From assembly GCA_014843695.1 (NCBI GenBank), contig CM026391.1, forward strand, positions 36,459,064 to 36,523,063: 64,000 nucleotides of DNA. Direction: 5' to 3'. Each line of letters opens with the position of its first letter. The first letter of the stretch is position 1. A program made the position numbers and the translations under genes. The notes under the pieces were generated by a model. It had not been told where the DNA came from and ran no database searches. It saw only the letters and a list, made by a program, of their open reading frames with translations. This DNA is from Archivesica marissinica (lineage: Eukaryota > Mollusca > Bivalvia > Venerida > Vesicomyidae). Below are positions 27,201-37,569 of the stretch, piece by piece.

Positions 27201-28609
27201 AGGATATGTGGGTAGTGTACGTGTAACAGGATATGTGGGTAGGGCATGTGTAGCAGAATATGTGGGTAGCACACGTGTAACAGGATATGTGGGTAGTGTA
27301 CGTATAACAGGATATGTGGGTAGTGTACGTATAACAGGATATGTGGGTAGTGTACGTATAACAGGATATGTGGGTAGCGCACATGGAACAGGATATGTGG
27401 GTTGGGCATGTGGAACAGGATATATGGGTAAGGCTTGTGGAGCAGGATATGTTGGTAGGGCTTGTGGAAAAGGATATGTGGGTAGTGTACGTGTAACAGG
27501 ATATGTGGGTAGTGCACGTGAAACAGGATATTTGATAGTGCACGTTGAACAGGATATGTGGGTAGGGCATGTGGAACAGGATATGTGGGTAGTGTACCTG
27601 GAACAGGATATGTGGGTAGTGTATGTATAACAGGATATGTGGGTAGTGTACGTATAACAGGATATGAGGGTAGTGTACGTATAACAGGATATGTGTAGTT
27701 TACGTATAGCAGGATATGTGAGTAGTGTACGTATAACAGGATATGTGGGTAGTTTACGTATATACAGGATATGTGGGTAGTGTACGTATAACAGGATATG
27801 TGGGTAGTGTACGTATAACAGGATATGTGGGTAGCGCATGTGTAACAGGATATATGGGTAGTGTACGTATAAGAGGATATGTGGGTAGCGCACGTGTAAC
27901 GGGATATGTGAGTAGTTTACGTATAACAGGATATGCGTGTAGTGTACGTGTAACAGGATATGCAGGTAGTGTACGTGTAACAGGATATGTGGGTAGTGTA
28001 CATATACCAGGATATGTGGGTAGTGTACGTATAACAGGATATGCGTGTAGTGTACGTATAACAGGATATGCGTGTAGTGTACGTGTAACAGGATATGTGG
28101 GTAGTTTACGTATAACAGGATATGTGGGTAGTGTACGTATAACAGGATATGCGGGTAGTGTACGTGTAACAGGATATGTGGGTAGTTTACGTATAACAGG
28201 ATATGTGGGTAGTGTACGTATAACAGGATATGCGGGTAGTGTACTTATAACAGGATATGCGAGTAGTTTACGTATAACAGGATATGTGAGTTGTGCATGT
28301 GTAACAGGATATGTGGGTAGGGCATGTGGAACAGGATATGTGTGTAGGGCATGTGGAACAGGATATGTGGGTAGCGCACGTGGAACAGGATATATGGGTA
28401 GGACATGTGGAACAGGATATGTGGGTAGTGTACGTGTAACAGGATATGTGGGTAGCACACGTGTAACAGGATATGTGGGTAGTGTACGTATAACAGGATA
28501 TGCAGGTAGTGTACGTATAACAGGATATGTGGGTAGTGTACGTATAACAGGATATGTGGGTAGCGCACATGGAACAGGATATGTGGGTTGGGCATGTGGA
28601 ACAGGATAT

Positions 28610-28925
28610 ATGGGTAGTGTACGTATAACAGGATATGTGGGTAGTGTACGTATAACAGGATATGTGGGTAGTGTACGTGTAACAGGATATGTGGTAGTGT
28701 ACGTATAACAGGATATGTGGGTAGTGTACGTATAACAGGATATGTGGGTAGTGTACGTATAACAGGATATGTGGGTAGTGTACGTATAACAGGATATGTG
28801 GGTAGTGTACGTATAACAGGATATGTGGGTAGTGTACGTATAACAGGATATGTGGGTAGTGTACGTATAACAGGATATGTGAGTAGTGTTATAACAGGAT
28901 ATGTGGGTAGTTAAAATAACAGGAT
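28610..28925. repeat. Plain canonical run ending in a short indel patch
   Basis: From 28610 to 28880 the monomers are almost all canonical, then GTAGTGTTATAAC and GTAGTTAAAATAAC break the register between about 28885 and 28920. A one-base loss (TGTGGTAGTG) also sits near 28692. This marks the junction between the 1-kb HOR and the third copy of the 3,056-bp family. Confidence 0.72.
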
Positions 28926-28929
28926 ATGT

Positions 28930-30152
28930 GGGTAGTGTACATATAACAGGATATGTGGGTAGTTTACGTATAACAGGATATGTGGGTAGTGTACGTATAA
29001 CAGGATATGTGGGTAGTGTACATATAACAGGATATGTGGGTAGTGTACGTATAACAGGATATGTGGGTAGTGTACGTATAACAGGATATGTGGGTAGTGT
29101 ACGTATAACAGGATATGTGGTTAGTGTACGTATAAAAGGAGTATGTGGGTAGTGTATGTATAACAGGATATGTGGGTAGTGTACGTATAACAGGATATGT
29201 GGGTAGTGTACGTATAGCAGGATATGTGGGTAGTGTACGTATAGCAGGATATGTGGGTAGTGTACGTATAACGGGATATGTGGGTAGTGTACGTATAACA
29301 TGATATGTGGGTAGTGTACGTATAACAGGATATGTGGGTAGTGTACGTATAACAGGATATGTGGGTAGTGTACGTATAACAGGATATGTTGGTAGTGTAC
29401 GTATAACAGAATATGTGGGTAGTGTACGTATAACGGGATATGTGGGTAGTGTACGTATAACAGGATATGTGGGTAGCGCACGTGTAACAGTGGTGGGTGT
29501 GTGTTGGGTTGTGGGTTGGGGTGTGGGATATGTGAGTAGTGTACGTTTAACAGGATATGTTGGTAGTGTACGTATAACTGGATATGTGGGTAGTGTATGT
29601 GTAACAGGATATGTGGGTAGTGTACGTATAATAGGATATGTTTGTAGTGTACGTATAACAGGATATGTGGGTATTGTACGTATAACAGGATATGTGTGCA
29701 ATGTACGTATAACAGGATATGTGGATAGCGCACGTATAACAGGATATGTGGGTATTGTACGCATAACAGGATATGTGGGTAGTGTACGTGTAACAGGATA
29801 TGTGGGTAGTGTACGTGGTACAGGATATGTGGGTAGGGCATGTGGAACAGGATATGTGGGTAGTGTACGTATAGCAGGATATGTGGGTAGTGTACGTATA
29901 ACAGGATATGTGAGTAGCGCATGTGTAACAGGATATATTAGTAGGGCATGTGGAACAGGAGATATGGGTAGTGTACGTGTAACAGGATATGTGGGTAGGG
30001 CATGTGGAACAGGATATGTGGGTAGGGTATGTGGAACAGGATATGTGGGTAGTGTACGTGGAACAGGATATGTGGGTAGTGCACATGGAACAGGATATGT
30101 GGGTAGGGCATGTAGAAAAGGATATGTGGGTAGCGCACGTGGAACAGGATAT
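28930..30152. repeat. Truncated third copy of the 3,056-bp HOR, cut by the gap
   Basis: The ordered monomers correspond to about 7140-8369 of copy 1: AAAAGGAGTATG at 29132 (AAAAGGCGTATG at 7331), AACGGG then AACATG monomers, GTTTAACAGG near 29543, TGTGCAATG near 29694, TACGTGGTACAGG at 29812, then GGAGATATGGG and GGGCATGTAGAAAAGG before the N run. About 40% of the unit is present. Many rare bases of the other copies are replaced by the consensus base here: TCGGTACTG reads TGGGTAGTG, TGATGGTAATG reads TGTTGGTAGTG, and TATATA reads TATGTA. The copy stops mid-unit, so the HOR should continue into the gap. Confidence 0.85.
29489..29526 (+). other. Non-satellite G/T-rich patch
   Basis: About 38 bases made almost only of G and T interrupt the array between GCGCACGTGTAACAG and ATATGTGAGTAGTG. 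In copy 1 of the HOR the equivalent interval (about 7689-7744) consists of ordinary variant monomers. The reverse complement shares the 15-mer CAACACACACCCACC with an A/C-rich patch in the other array near 50020. Confidence 0.8.
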
Positions 30153-31152
30153 NNNNNNNNNNNNNNNNNNNNNNNNNNNNNNNNNNNNNNNNNNNNNNNN
30201 NNNNNNNNNNNNNNNNNNNNNNNNNNNNNNNNNNNNNNNNNNNNNNNNNNNNNNNNNNNNNNNNNNNNNNNNNNNNNNNNNNNNNNNNNNNNNNNNNNNN
30301 NNNNNNNNNNNNNNNNNNNNNNNNNNNNNNNNNNNNNNNNNNNNNNNNNNNNNNNNNNNNNNNNNNNNNNNNNNNNNNNNNNNNNNNNNNNNNNNNNNNN
30401 NNNNNNNNNNNNNNNNNNNNNNNNNNNNNNNNNNNNNNNNNNNNNNNNNNNNNNNNNNNNNNNNNNNNNNNNNNNNNNNNNNNNNNNNNNNNNNNNNNNN
30501 NNNNNNNNNNNNNNNNNNNNNNNNNNNNNNNNNNNNNNNNNNNNNNNNNNNNNNNNNNNNNNNNNNNNNNNNNNNNNNNNNNNNNNNNNNNNNNNNNNNN
30601 NNNNNNNNNNNNNNNNNNNNNNNNNNNNNNNNNNNNNNNNNNNNNNNNNNNNNNNNNNNNNNNNNNNNNNNNNNNNNNNNNNNNNNNNNNNNNNNNNNNN
30701 NNNNNNNNNNNNNNNNNNNNNNNNNNNNNNNNNNNNNNNNNNNNNNNNNNNNNNNNNNNNNNNNNNNNNNNNNNNNNNNNNNNNNNNNNNNNNNNNNNNN
30801 NNNNNNNNNNNNNNNNNNNNNNNNNNNNNNNNNNNNNNNNNNNNNNNNNNNNNNNNNNNNNNNNNNNNNNNNNNNNNNNNNNNNNNNNNNNNNNNNNNNN
30901 NNNNNNNNNNNNNNNNNNNNNNNNNNNNNNNNNNNNNNNNNNNNNNNNNNNNNNNNNNNNNNNNNNNNNNNNNNNNNNNNNNNNNNNNNNNNNNNNNNNN
31001 NNNNNNNNNNNNNNNNNNNNNNNNNNNNNNNNNNNNNNNNNNNNNNNNNNNNNNNNNNNNNNNNNNNNNNNNNNNNNNNNNNNNNNNNNNNNNNNNNNNN
31101 NNNNNNNNNNNNNNNNNNNNNNNNNNNNNNNNNNNNNNNNNNNNNNNNNNNN
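30153..31152. other. Assembly gap, exactly 1000 N
   Basis: One run of 1000 N. The round number suggests a placeholder for a gap of unknown size. The 27-bp array ends mid-HOR on the left and the 51-bp array begins mid-monomer on the right. The true junction between the two satellites is therefore not in the sequence. Confidence 0.99.
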
Positions 31153-33195
31153 CCAGCATTCTATATGGTAATCACTAACCATAGCGACATGTATGATCTC
31201 CCTACAGCATTCTATATAGTAATCACTAACTATAGAGACACGTTTGTTCTCCCTACAGCATTCTATATGGTAATCACTAACCATCACGACATCTATGTTC
31301 TCATTCCAGTATTCTATATGGTAATCACTAACCATCACGACATCTATGTTTTCCTTCAAGCATTCTATATGGTAATCACTAACTATAACGACATGTATGT
31401 TCTCCTTCCAACATTATATATGGTAATCACTAACTATAACGACATGTATGTTCTCCCTACAGCATTCTATATGGTAATCACTAACTATCACGACATGTAT
31501 GTTCTCCTTCCAACATTCTATATGGTAATCACTAACTATAACGACATGTATGTTCTCCCTACAGCATTCTATATGGTAATCACTAACTATAACGACATGT
31601 ATGTTCTCCTTCCAACATTCTATATGGTAATCACTAACTATCACGACACGTATGTTCTCCCTACAGCATTCTATATGGTAATCACTAACTATCACGACAT
31701 GTATGTTCTCCTTCCAGCATTCTATATGGTAATCACTAACTATCACGACATGTATGTTCTCCTTCCAGCATTCTATATGGTAATCACTAACTATCACGAC
31801 ATGTATGTTCTCCTTCCAGCATTCTATATGGTAATCACTAACTATCACGACACGTATGTTCTCCCTACAGCATTCTATATGGTGCTCACTAACTATCACG
31901 ACATGTATGTTCTCCCTACAGCATTCTATATGGTGCTCACTAACTATCACGACATGTATGTTCTCCATCCAGCATTCTATACGGTAATCAATAACTATCA
32001 CGTCATGTATGTTCTCCATCCAGCATTCTATATGGTAATCACTAACTATCACGACATGTATGTTCTCCCTACAGCATTCTAGATGGTGCTCACTAACAAT
32101 CACGACTTGTATGTTCTCCTTCCAGCATTCTATATGGTAATCACTAACTATAACGACATGTATGTTCTCCTTCCAGCATTCATTCTATATCGTAATCACT
32201 AACTAAAACGACACGTATGTTCCTACAACATTCTATATTAATCACTAACTATAACGACATGTATGTTCTCCATCCAGCATTCTATATGGTGCCCAGTAAC
32301 CATCACGACATGTATGTTCTCCCTACAGCATTCTATATGGTAATCACTAACTATCACGTCATGTATGTTCTCCTTCCAGCATTCTATATGGTAATCACTA
32401 ACTATCACGACATGTATGTTCTCCTTCCAGCATTCTATATGGTAATCACTAACTATCACGACACGTATGTTCTCCCTACAGCATTCTATATGGTGCTCAC
32501 TAACTATCACGACATGTATGTTCTCCCTACAGCATTCTACATGGTGCTCACTAACTATCACGAAATGTATGTTCTCCATCCAGCATTCTATACGGTAATC
32601 AATAACTATCACGTCATGTATGTTCTCCATCCAGCATTCTATATGGTAATCACTAACTATCACGACATGTATGTTCTCCCTACAGCATTCTATATGGTGC
32701 TCACTAACAATCACGACTTGTATGTTCTCCTTCCAGCATTCTATATGGTAATCACTAACTATAACGACATGTATGTTCTCCTTCCAGCATTCATTCTATA
32801 TCGTAATCACTAACTAAAACGACACGTATGTTCTCCCTACAACATTATATATCATAATCACTAACTATAACGACATGTATGTTCTCCATCCAGCATTCTA
32901 TATGGTGCCCAGTAACCATCACGACATATATGTTCTCCCTACAACATTCTATATGGTAATCACTAACTATCACGACATGTATGTTCTCCCTACAGCATTC
33001 TATATGGTAATCACTAACTATCACGACATGTATGTTCTCCTTCCAACATTATATATGGTAATCACTAACTATAGCGACATGTATGTTCTCCCTACAGCAT
33101 TATATATGGTAATCACTAACTATCACGACATGTATGTTCTCCTCCCAGCATTCTATATGGTGCTCACTAACTATCACGACATCTATGTTCTCCTT
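31153..33195. repeat. HOR of about 1.9-2.04 kb in the 51-bp array, copy 1
   Basis: The array restarts after the gap with CATAGCGACATGTATGATC, then TATATAGTAATC and TATAGAGACACGTTTG monomers. The same series begins again at 33196, 2,043 bp downstream. Further on, the marker CATTCATTCTATATCG lies near 32181 and 32792 here and near 34071 and 34687 in the next copy (offsets 1,890 and 1,895 bp). The first 500 bp after the gap carry common variants where copy 2 has rare ones. Confidence 0.83.
32165..32245. other. Short disrupted patch
   Basis: A CATT duplication (GCATTCATTCTATATCG) is followed by AACTAAAACGAC, GTTCCTACAAC lacking three bases, and CTATATTAATC lacking two or three. In the sibling copy at 34071-34135 the CATT duplication and AACTAAAACGAC are present but the deletions are not. 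The first two are therefore real HOR features and the deletions are copy-specific or consensus errors. Confidence 0.7.
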
Positions 33196-36016
33196 CCAGC
33201 ATTCTATATGGTAATCACTAACCATAGCGACATGTATGATCTCCCTACAGCATTCTATATAGTAATCACTAACTATAGAGACACGTTTGTTCTCCCTACA
33301 GCATTCTATATGGTAATCACTAACCATCACGACATCTATGTTCTCATTCCAGTATTCTATATGGTAATCACTAACCATCACGACATCTATGTTTTCCTTC
33401 AAGCATTCTATATGGTAATCACTAACTATAGCGACATGTATGTTCTCCTTCCAACATTATATATGGTAATCACTAACCATAGCGACATGTATGTTCTCCC
33501 TACAGCATTCTATATGGTAATCACTAACTATCACGACATGTATGTTCTCCTTCCAACATTCTGTATGGTAATCACTAACTATAGCGACATGTATGTTCTC
33601 CCTACAGTATTCTATATGGTAATCACTAACTATTACGACATGTATGTTCTCCTTCCAACATTCTATATGGTAATCACTAACTATCACAACACGTATGTTC
33701 TCCCTACAGCATTCTATATGGTAATCACTAACTATCACGACATGTATGTTCTCCTTCCAGCATTCTATATGGTAATCACTAACTATCACGTCATGTATGT
33801 TCTCCTTCCAGCATTCTATATGGTAATCACTAACTATCACGACATGTATGTTCTCCTTCCAGCATTCTATATGGTAATCACTAACTATCACGACACGTAT
33901 GTTCTCCCTACAGCATTCTATATGGTGCTCACTAACTATCACGACATGTATGTTCTCCCTACAGCATTCTACATGGTGCTCACTAACAATCACGACTTGT
34001 ATGTTCTCCTTCCAGCATTCTATATGGTAATCACTAACTATAACGACATGTATGTTCTCCTTCCAGCATTCATTCTATATCGTAATCACTAACTAAAACG
34101 ACACGTATGTTCTCCCTACAACATTCTATATGATAATCACTAACTATAACGACATGTATGTTCTCCATCCAGCATTCTATATGGTGCCCAGTAACCATCA
34201 CGACATGTATGTTCTCCCTACAGCATTCTATATGGTAATCACTAACTATCACGTCATGTATGTTCTCCTTCCAGCATTCTATATGGTAATCACTAACTAT
34301 CACGACATGTATGTTCTCCTTCCAGCATTCTATATGGTAATCACTAACTATCACGACACGTATGTTCTCCCTACAGCATTCTATATGGTGCTCACTAACT
34401 ATCACGACATGTATGTTCTCCCTACGGCATTCTACATGGTGCTCACTAACTATCACGAAATGTATGTTCTCCATCCAGCATTCTATACGGTAATCAATAA
34501 CTATCACGTCATGTATGTTCTCCATCCAGCATTCTATATGGTAATCACTAACTATCACGACATGTATGTTCTCCCTACAGCATTCTATATGGTGCTCACT
34601 AACAATCACGACTTGTATGTTCTCCTTCCAGCATTCTATATGGTAATCACTAACTATAACGACATGTATGTTCTCCTTCCAGCATTCATTCTATATCGTA
34701 ATCACTAACTAAAACGACACGTATGTTCTCCCTACAACATTATATATCATAATCACTAACTATAACGACATGTATGTTCTCCATCCAGCATTCTATATGG
34801 TGCCCAGTAACCATCACGACATATATGTTCTCCCTACAGCATTCTATATGGTAATCACTAACTATCACGACATGTATGTTCTCCCTACAGCATTCTATAT
34901 GGTAATCACTAACTATCACGACATGTATGTTCTCCTTCCAACATTATATATGGTAATCACTAACTATAGCGACATGTATGTTCTCCCTACAGCATTATAT
35001 ATGGTAATCACTAACTATCACGACATGTATGTTCTCCTCCCAGCATTCTATATGGTGCTCACTAACTATCACGACATCTATGTTCTCCTTCCAGCATTCT
35101 GTATGGTAATCACTAACTCTAATGACACGTATGTTCTCCCTACAGCATTCTATATGGTACTCACTAACTACCACGACATGTATATTCTCCTTCCAACATT
35201 TTATATGGTAATCACTAACAATAGCGATATGTATGTTCTCCCTAAAGCATGCTATATGGTAATCACTAACTATCACGACATGTATGTTCTCCTTCCAACA
35301 TTCTTTATGGTGCCCAGTAACCATCACGACATGTATGTTCTCCCTACAGCATTTCATATGGTAATCACTAACTATAACGACATGTATGTTCTCCTTTCAG
35401 CATTCTATATGGTGCCCAGTAACCATCACAACATGTATATTCTCCTTCCAGCATTCTATATGGTAATCACTAACTATAACGACATGTTTGTTCTCCTTCC
35501 AGCATTCTATATGGTAATCACTAACTATAACGACACTTATGTTCTCCCTATAACATTCTATATGGTAATCACTAACTATCACGACATGTATGTTCTCCTT
35601 CCAGCATTCTATATGGTAATCACTAACTATAACGACAAGTATGTTCTCCCTACAGCATTATATATGGTAATCACTAACTATAACGACATGTATGTTCTCC
35701 TTCCAACATTCTATATGGTGCCCAGTAACCATCACGACACGTATGTTCTCCTTCCAGCATTCTATATGGTAATCACTAACCATCACGACATGTATGTTGT
35801 CCTTCCAGCATTCTATATGGTAATCACTAAATATAACGACATGTATATTCTCCTTCCAACATTCTATATGGTGCCCAGTAACCATCACGACACATATGTT
35901 CTCCTTCCAACATTCTATATGGTGCTCACTAACTATAACGACTTGTATGTTCTCCTTCCAACATTCTATATGGTGCTCACTAACTATAACGACATGTATG
36001 TTCTCCTTCCAGCATT
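33196..36016. repeat. 1.9-kb HOR copy 2 and a partial extension
   Basis: Similarity to the preceding copy runs from 33196 through the CATTCATTCTATATCG markers at 34071 and 34687 to about 35095, where sequence diverges into monomers with TCTAATGAC, CTAAAGCATGC and CTATAACATTC. The marker recurs as CATTCATTCTATATGG near 36017, 1,330 bp after the last. ACTAAAACGACACG monomers follow the marker in copies 1 and 2. Confidence 0.8.
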
Positions 36017-37569
36017 CATTCTATATGGTAATCACTAACTATAACGACACGTATGTTCTCCCTACAACATTCTATATGATAATCACTAACTATAACGACA
36101 TGTATGTTCTCCATCCAGCATTCTATATGGTGCCCAGTAACCATCACGACATGTATGTTCTCCCTACAGCATTCTATATGGTAATCACTAACTATCACGA
36201 CATGTATGTTCTCCCTACATCATTCTATATGGTAATCACTAACTATCACGACATGTATGTTCTCCTTCCAACATTATATATGGTAATCACTAACTATAGC
36301 GACATGTATGTTCTCCCTACAGCATTATATATGGTAATCACTAACTATCACGACATGTATGTTCTCCTTCCAGCATTCTATATGGTGCTCACTAACTATC
36401 ACGACATGTATGTTCTCCTTCCAGCATTCTATATGGTAATCACTAACTATCACGACATGTATGTTCTCCTTCCAACATTCTATATGGCAATCACTAACTT
36501 TAGCGACATGTATGTTCTCCCTACAGCATTCGATATGGTAATCACTAACTATCACGACATGTATGTTCTCCTTCCAGCATTTTATATGGTAATCACTAAC
36601 TATCACGACAAGTATGTTCTCCTTCCAACATTCTATATGGTAATCACTAACTTTAGCGACATGTATGTTCTCCCAACAGCATTCCATATGGTAATCACTA
36701 ACTATCACGACATGTATGTTCTCCTTCCAGCATTTTATATGGTAATCACTAACTATCACGACATGTATGTTCTCCTTCCAGCATATTATATGGTAATCAC
36801 TAACTATCACGACATGTATGTTCTCCTTCCAACATTATATATGGTGCTCAATAACTATCACGACATGTATGTTCTCCATCCAGCATTCTATATGGTAATC
36901 ACTAACTATCACGACACGTATGTTCTCCATCCAGCATTCTATATGGTAATCACTAACTATCACGACATGTATGTTCTCCTTCCAGCATTCTATATGGTAA
37001 TCAATAACTATCACGACACGTATGTTCTCCCTACAACATTATATATGGTAATATCTAACCATCACGACATCTATGTTCTCTTTCCAGCATTCTATATGGT
37101 GCTCACTAACTATCACGCCATGTATGTTCTCCTTCCAGCATTATATATGGTAATCACTAACTATCACGACATGTATGTTCTCCATCCAGCATTCTATATG
37201 GTGCTCACTAACTATCACGACATGTATGTTCTCCATCCAGCATTCTATATGGTGCTCACTAACTATCACGACATTTATGTTCTCCTTCCAGCATTCTATA
37301 AGGTAATCACTAACTATCACGACATGTATGTTCACCCTACATCATACTTTATGGTAATCACTAACCATCACGACATGTATGTTCACCCTGCAGCATTCTA
37401 TATGGTAATCACTAACTATCACGACATGTATGTTCACCCTACAGCATTCTATATTGTAATCACTAACCATCACGACATGTATGTTCACCCTACAGCATTC
37501 TATATGGTAATCACTAACTATCACGACATGAATGTTCTCCCTACAACATTCTTTATGGTGCTCACTAAC
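36017..37569. repeat. 51-mer block: partial third HOR copy and transition
   Basis: The block opens like the interval after 34687 (CTACAACATTC, ATGATAATC, CATCCAGC and GTGCCCAGTAACC monomers), then changes to ACTTTAGCGAC and GCATTCGATATGG monomers and ends with a group of TATGTTCACCCTACAGC monomers at about 37325-37500. The TTCACCC group recurs in shortened form before each unit of the next block, for example near 39010-39080, 40610 and 42660. Confidence 0.75.

Larger units (their letters stand above)
22750..28690. repeat. HOR of about 0.98-1.0 kb, roughly six tandem copies
   Basis: The marker ATATGTGTAGTTTACG (a monomer missing two bases) starts at 23731, 24710, 25706, 26701 and 27689, spacings 979, 996, 995 and 988 bp. 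A second marker, GGATATTTGRTAGTGCACG, lies near 23571, 25546, 26541 and 27529. Copies at 24710-25705 and 25706-26700 are almost identical by eye. Distinctive monomers include TATGCGTGTAGTG, CATATACCAGG, GGGCATGTGTAGCAGAATATG and GCACACGTGTAAC. The segment 22750-23730 precedes the first marker and is a further related copy. Confidence 0.88.
1..30152. repeat. 27-bp satellite array (left array, about 1,100 monomers)
   Basis: Continuous head-to-tail 27-bp monomers; a clean one lies at 17-43. Each has a GTGTACGTATAACAGG core followed by ATATGTGGGTA. Base counts of the canonical monomer are G9 C2 A8 T8 on the plus strand (41% GC, strongly G-skewed). Two broad monomer types occur: type 1 (GTGTACGTATAAC) and type 2 (GCGCACGTGTAAC, GCGCACGTGGAAC, GGGCATGTGGAAC), with type 2 appearing only occasionally before about 4440. 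A few length variants recur: 29 bp (GTTTACATATATAAC), 28 bp (AAAAGGCGTATG) and 26 bp (GTACGTAACGGGG). The monomer reads as GSVRITGYV in the single open plus frame, and all three minus frames are also open. I do not recognise the satellite family. Confidence 0.98.

Noticed and set aside
22151..27517. 1,788-codon open frame on the minus strand, with comparable ones at 1986-7139 and 12134-17110
   Set aside because: All minus frames of the 27-mer lack stops, so long frames arise by default. Frames end only where indel patches or length variants shift register. The translation is a cysteine, histidine or proline motif repeated with free replacement changes and no start context, unique domain or signal.
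1..30152. CRISPR array (27-bp direct repeats)
   Set aside because: The repeats are directly abutting with no unique spacers, and no cas genes are present.
1..30152. Telomeric or interstitial telomere repeat, because of GTGGGTAG
   Set aside because: The period is 27 bp with only one GGG per monomer. No TTAGGG-type or short telomere repeat runs are seen.
1..30152. G-quadruplex array
   Set aside because: Each monomer has only one GGG and one GG, about 18 bases apart. Loops would be too long for stable standard quadruplexes.
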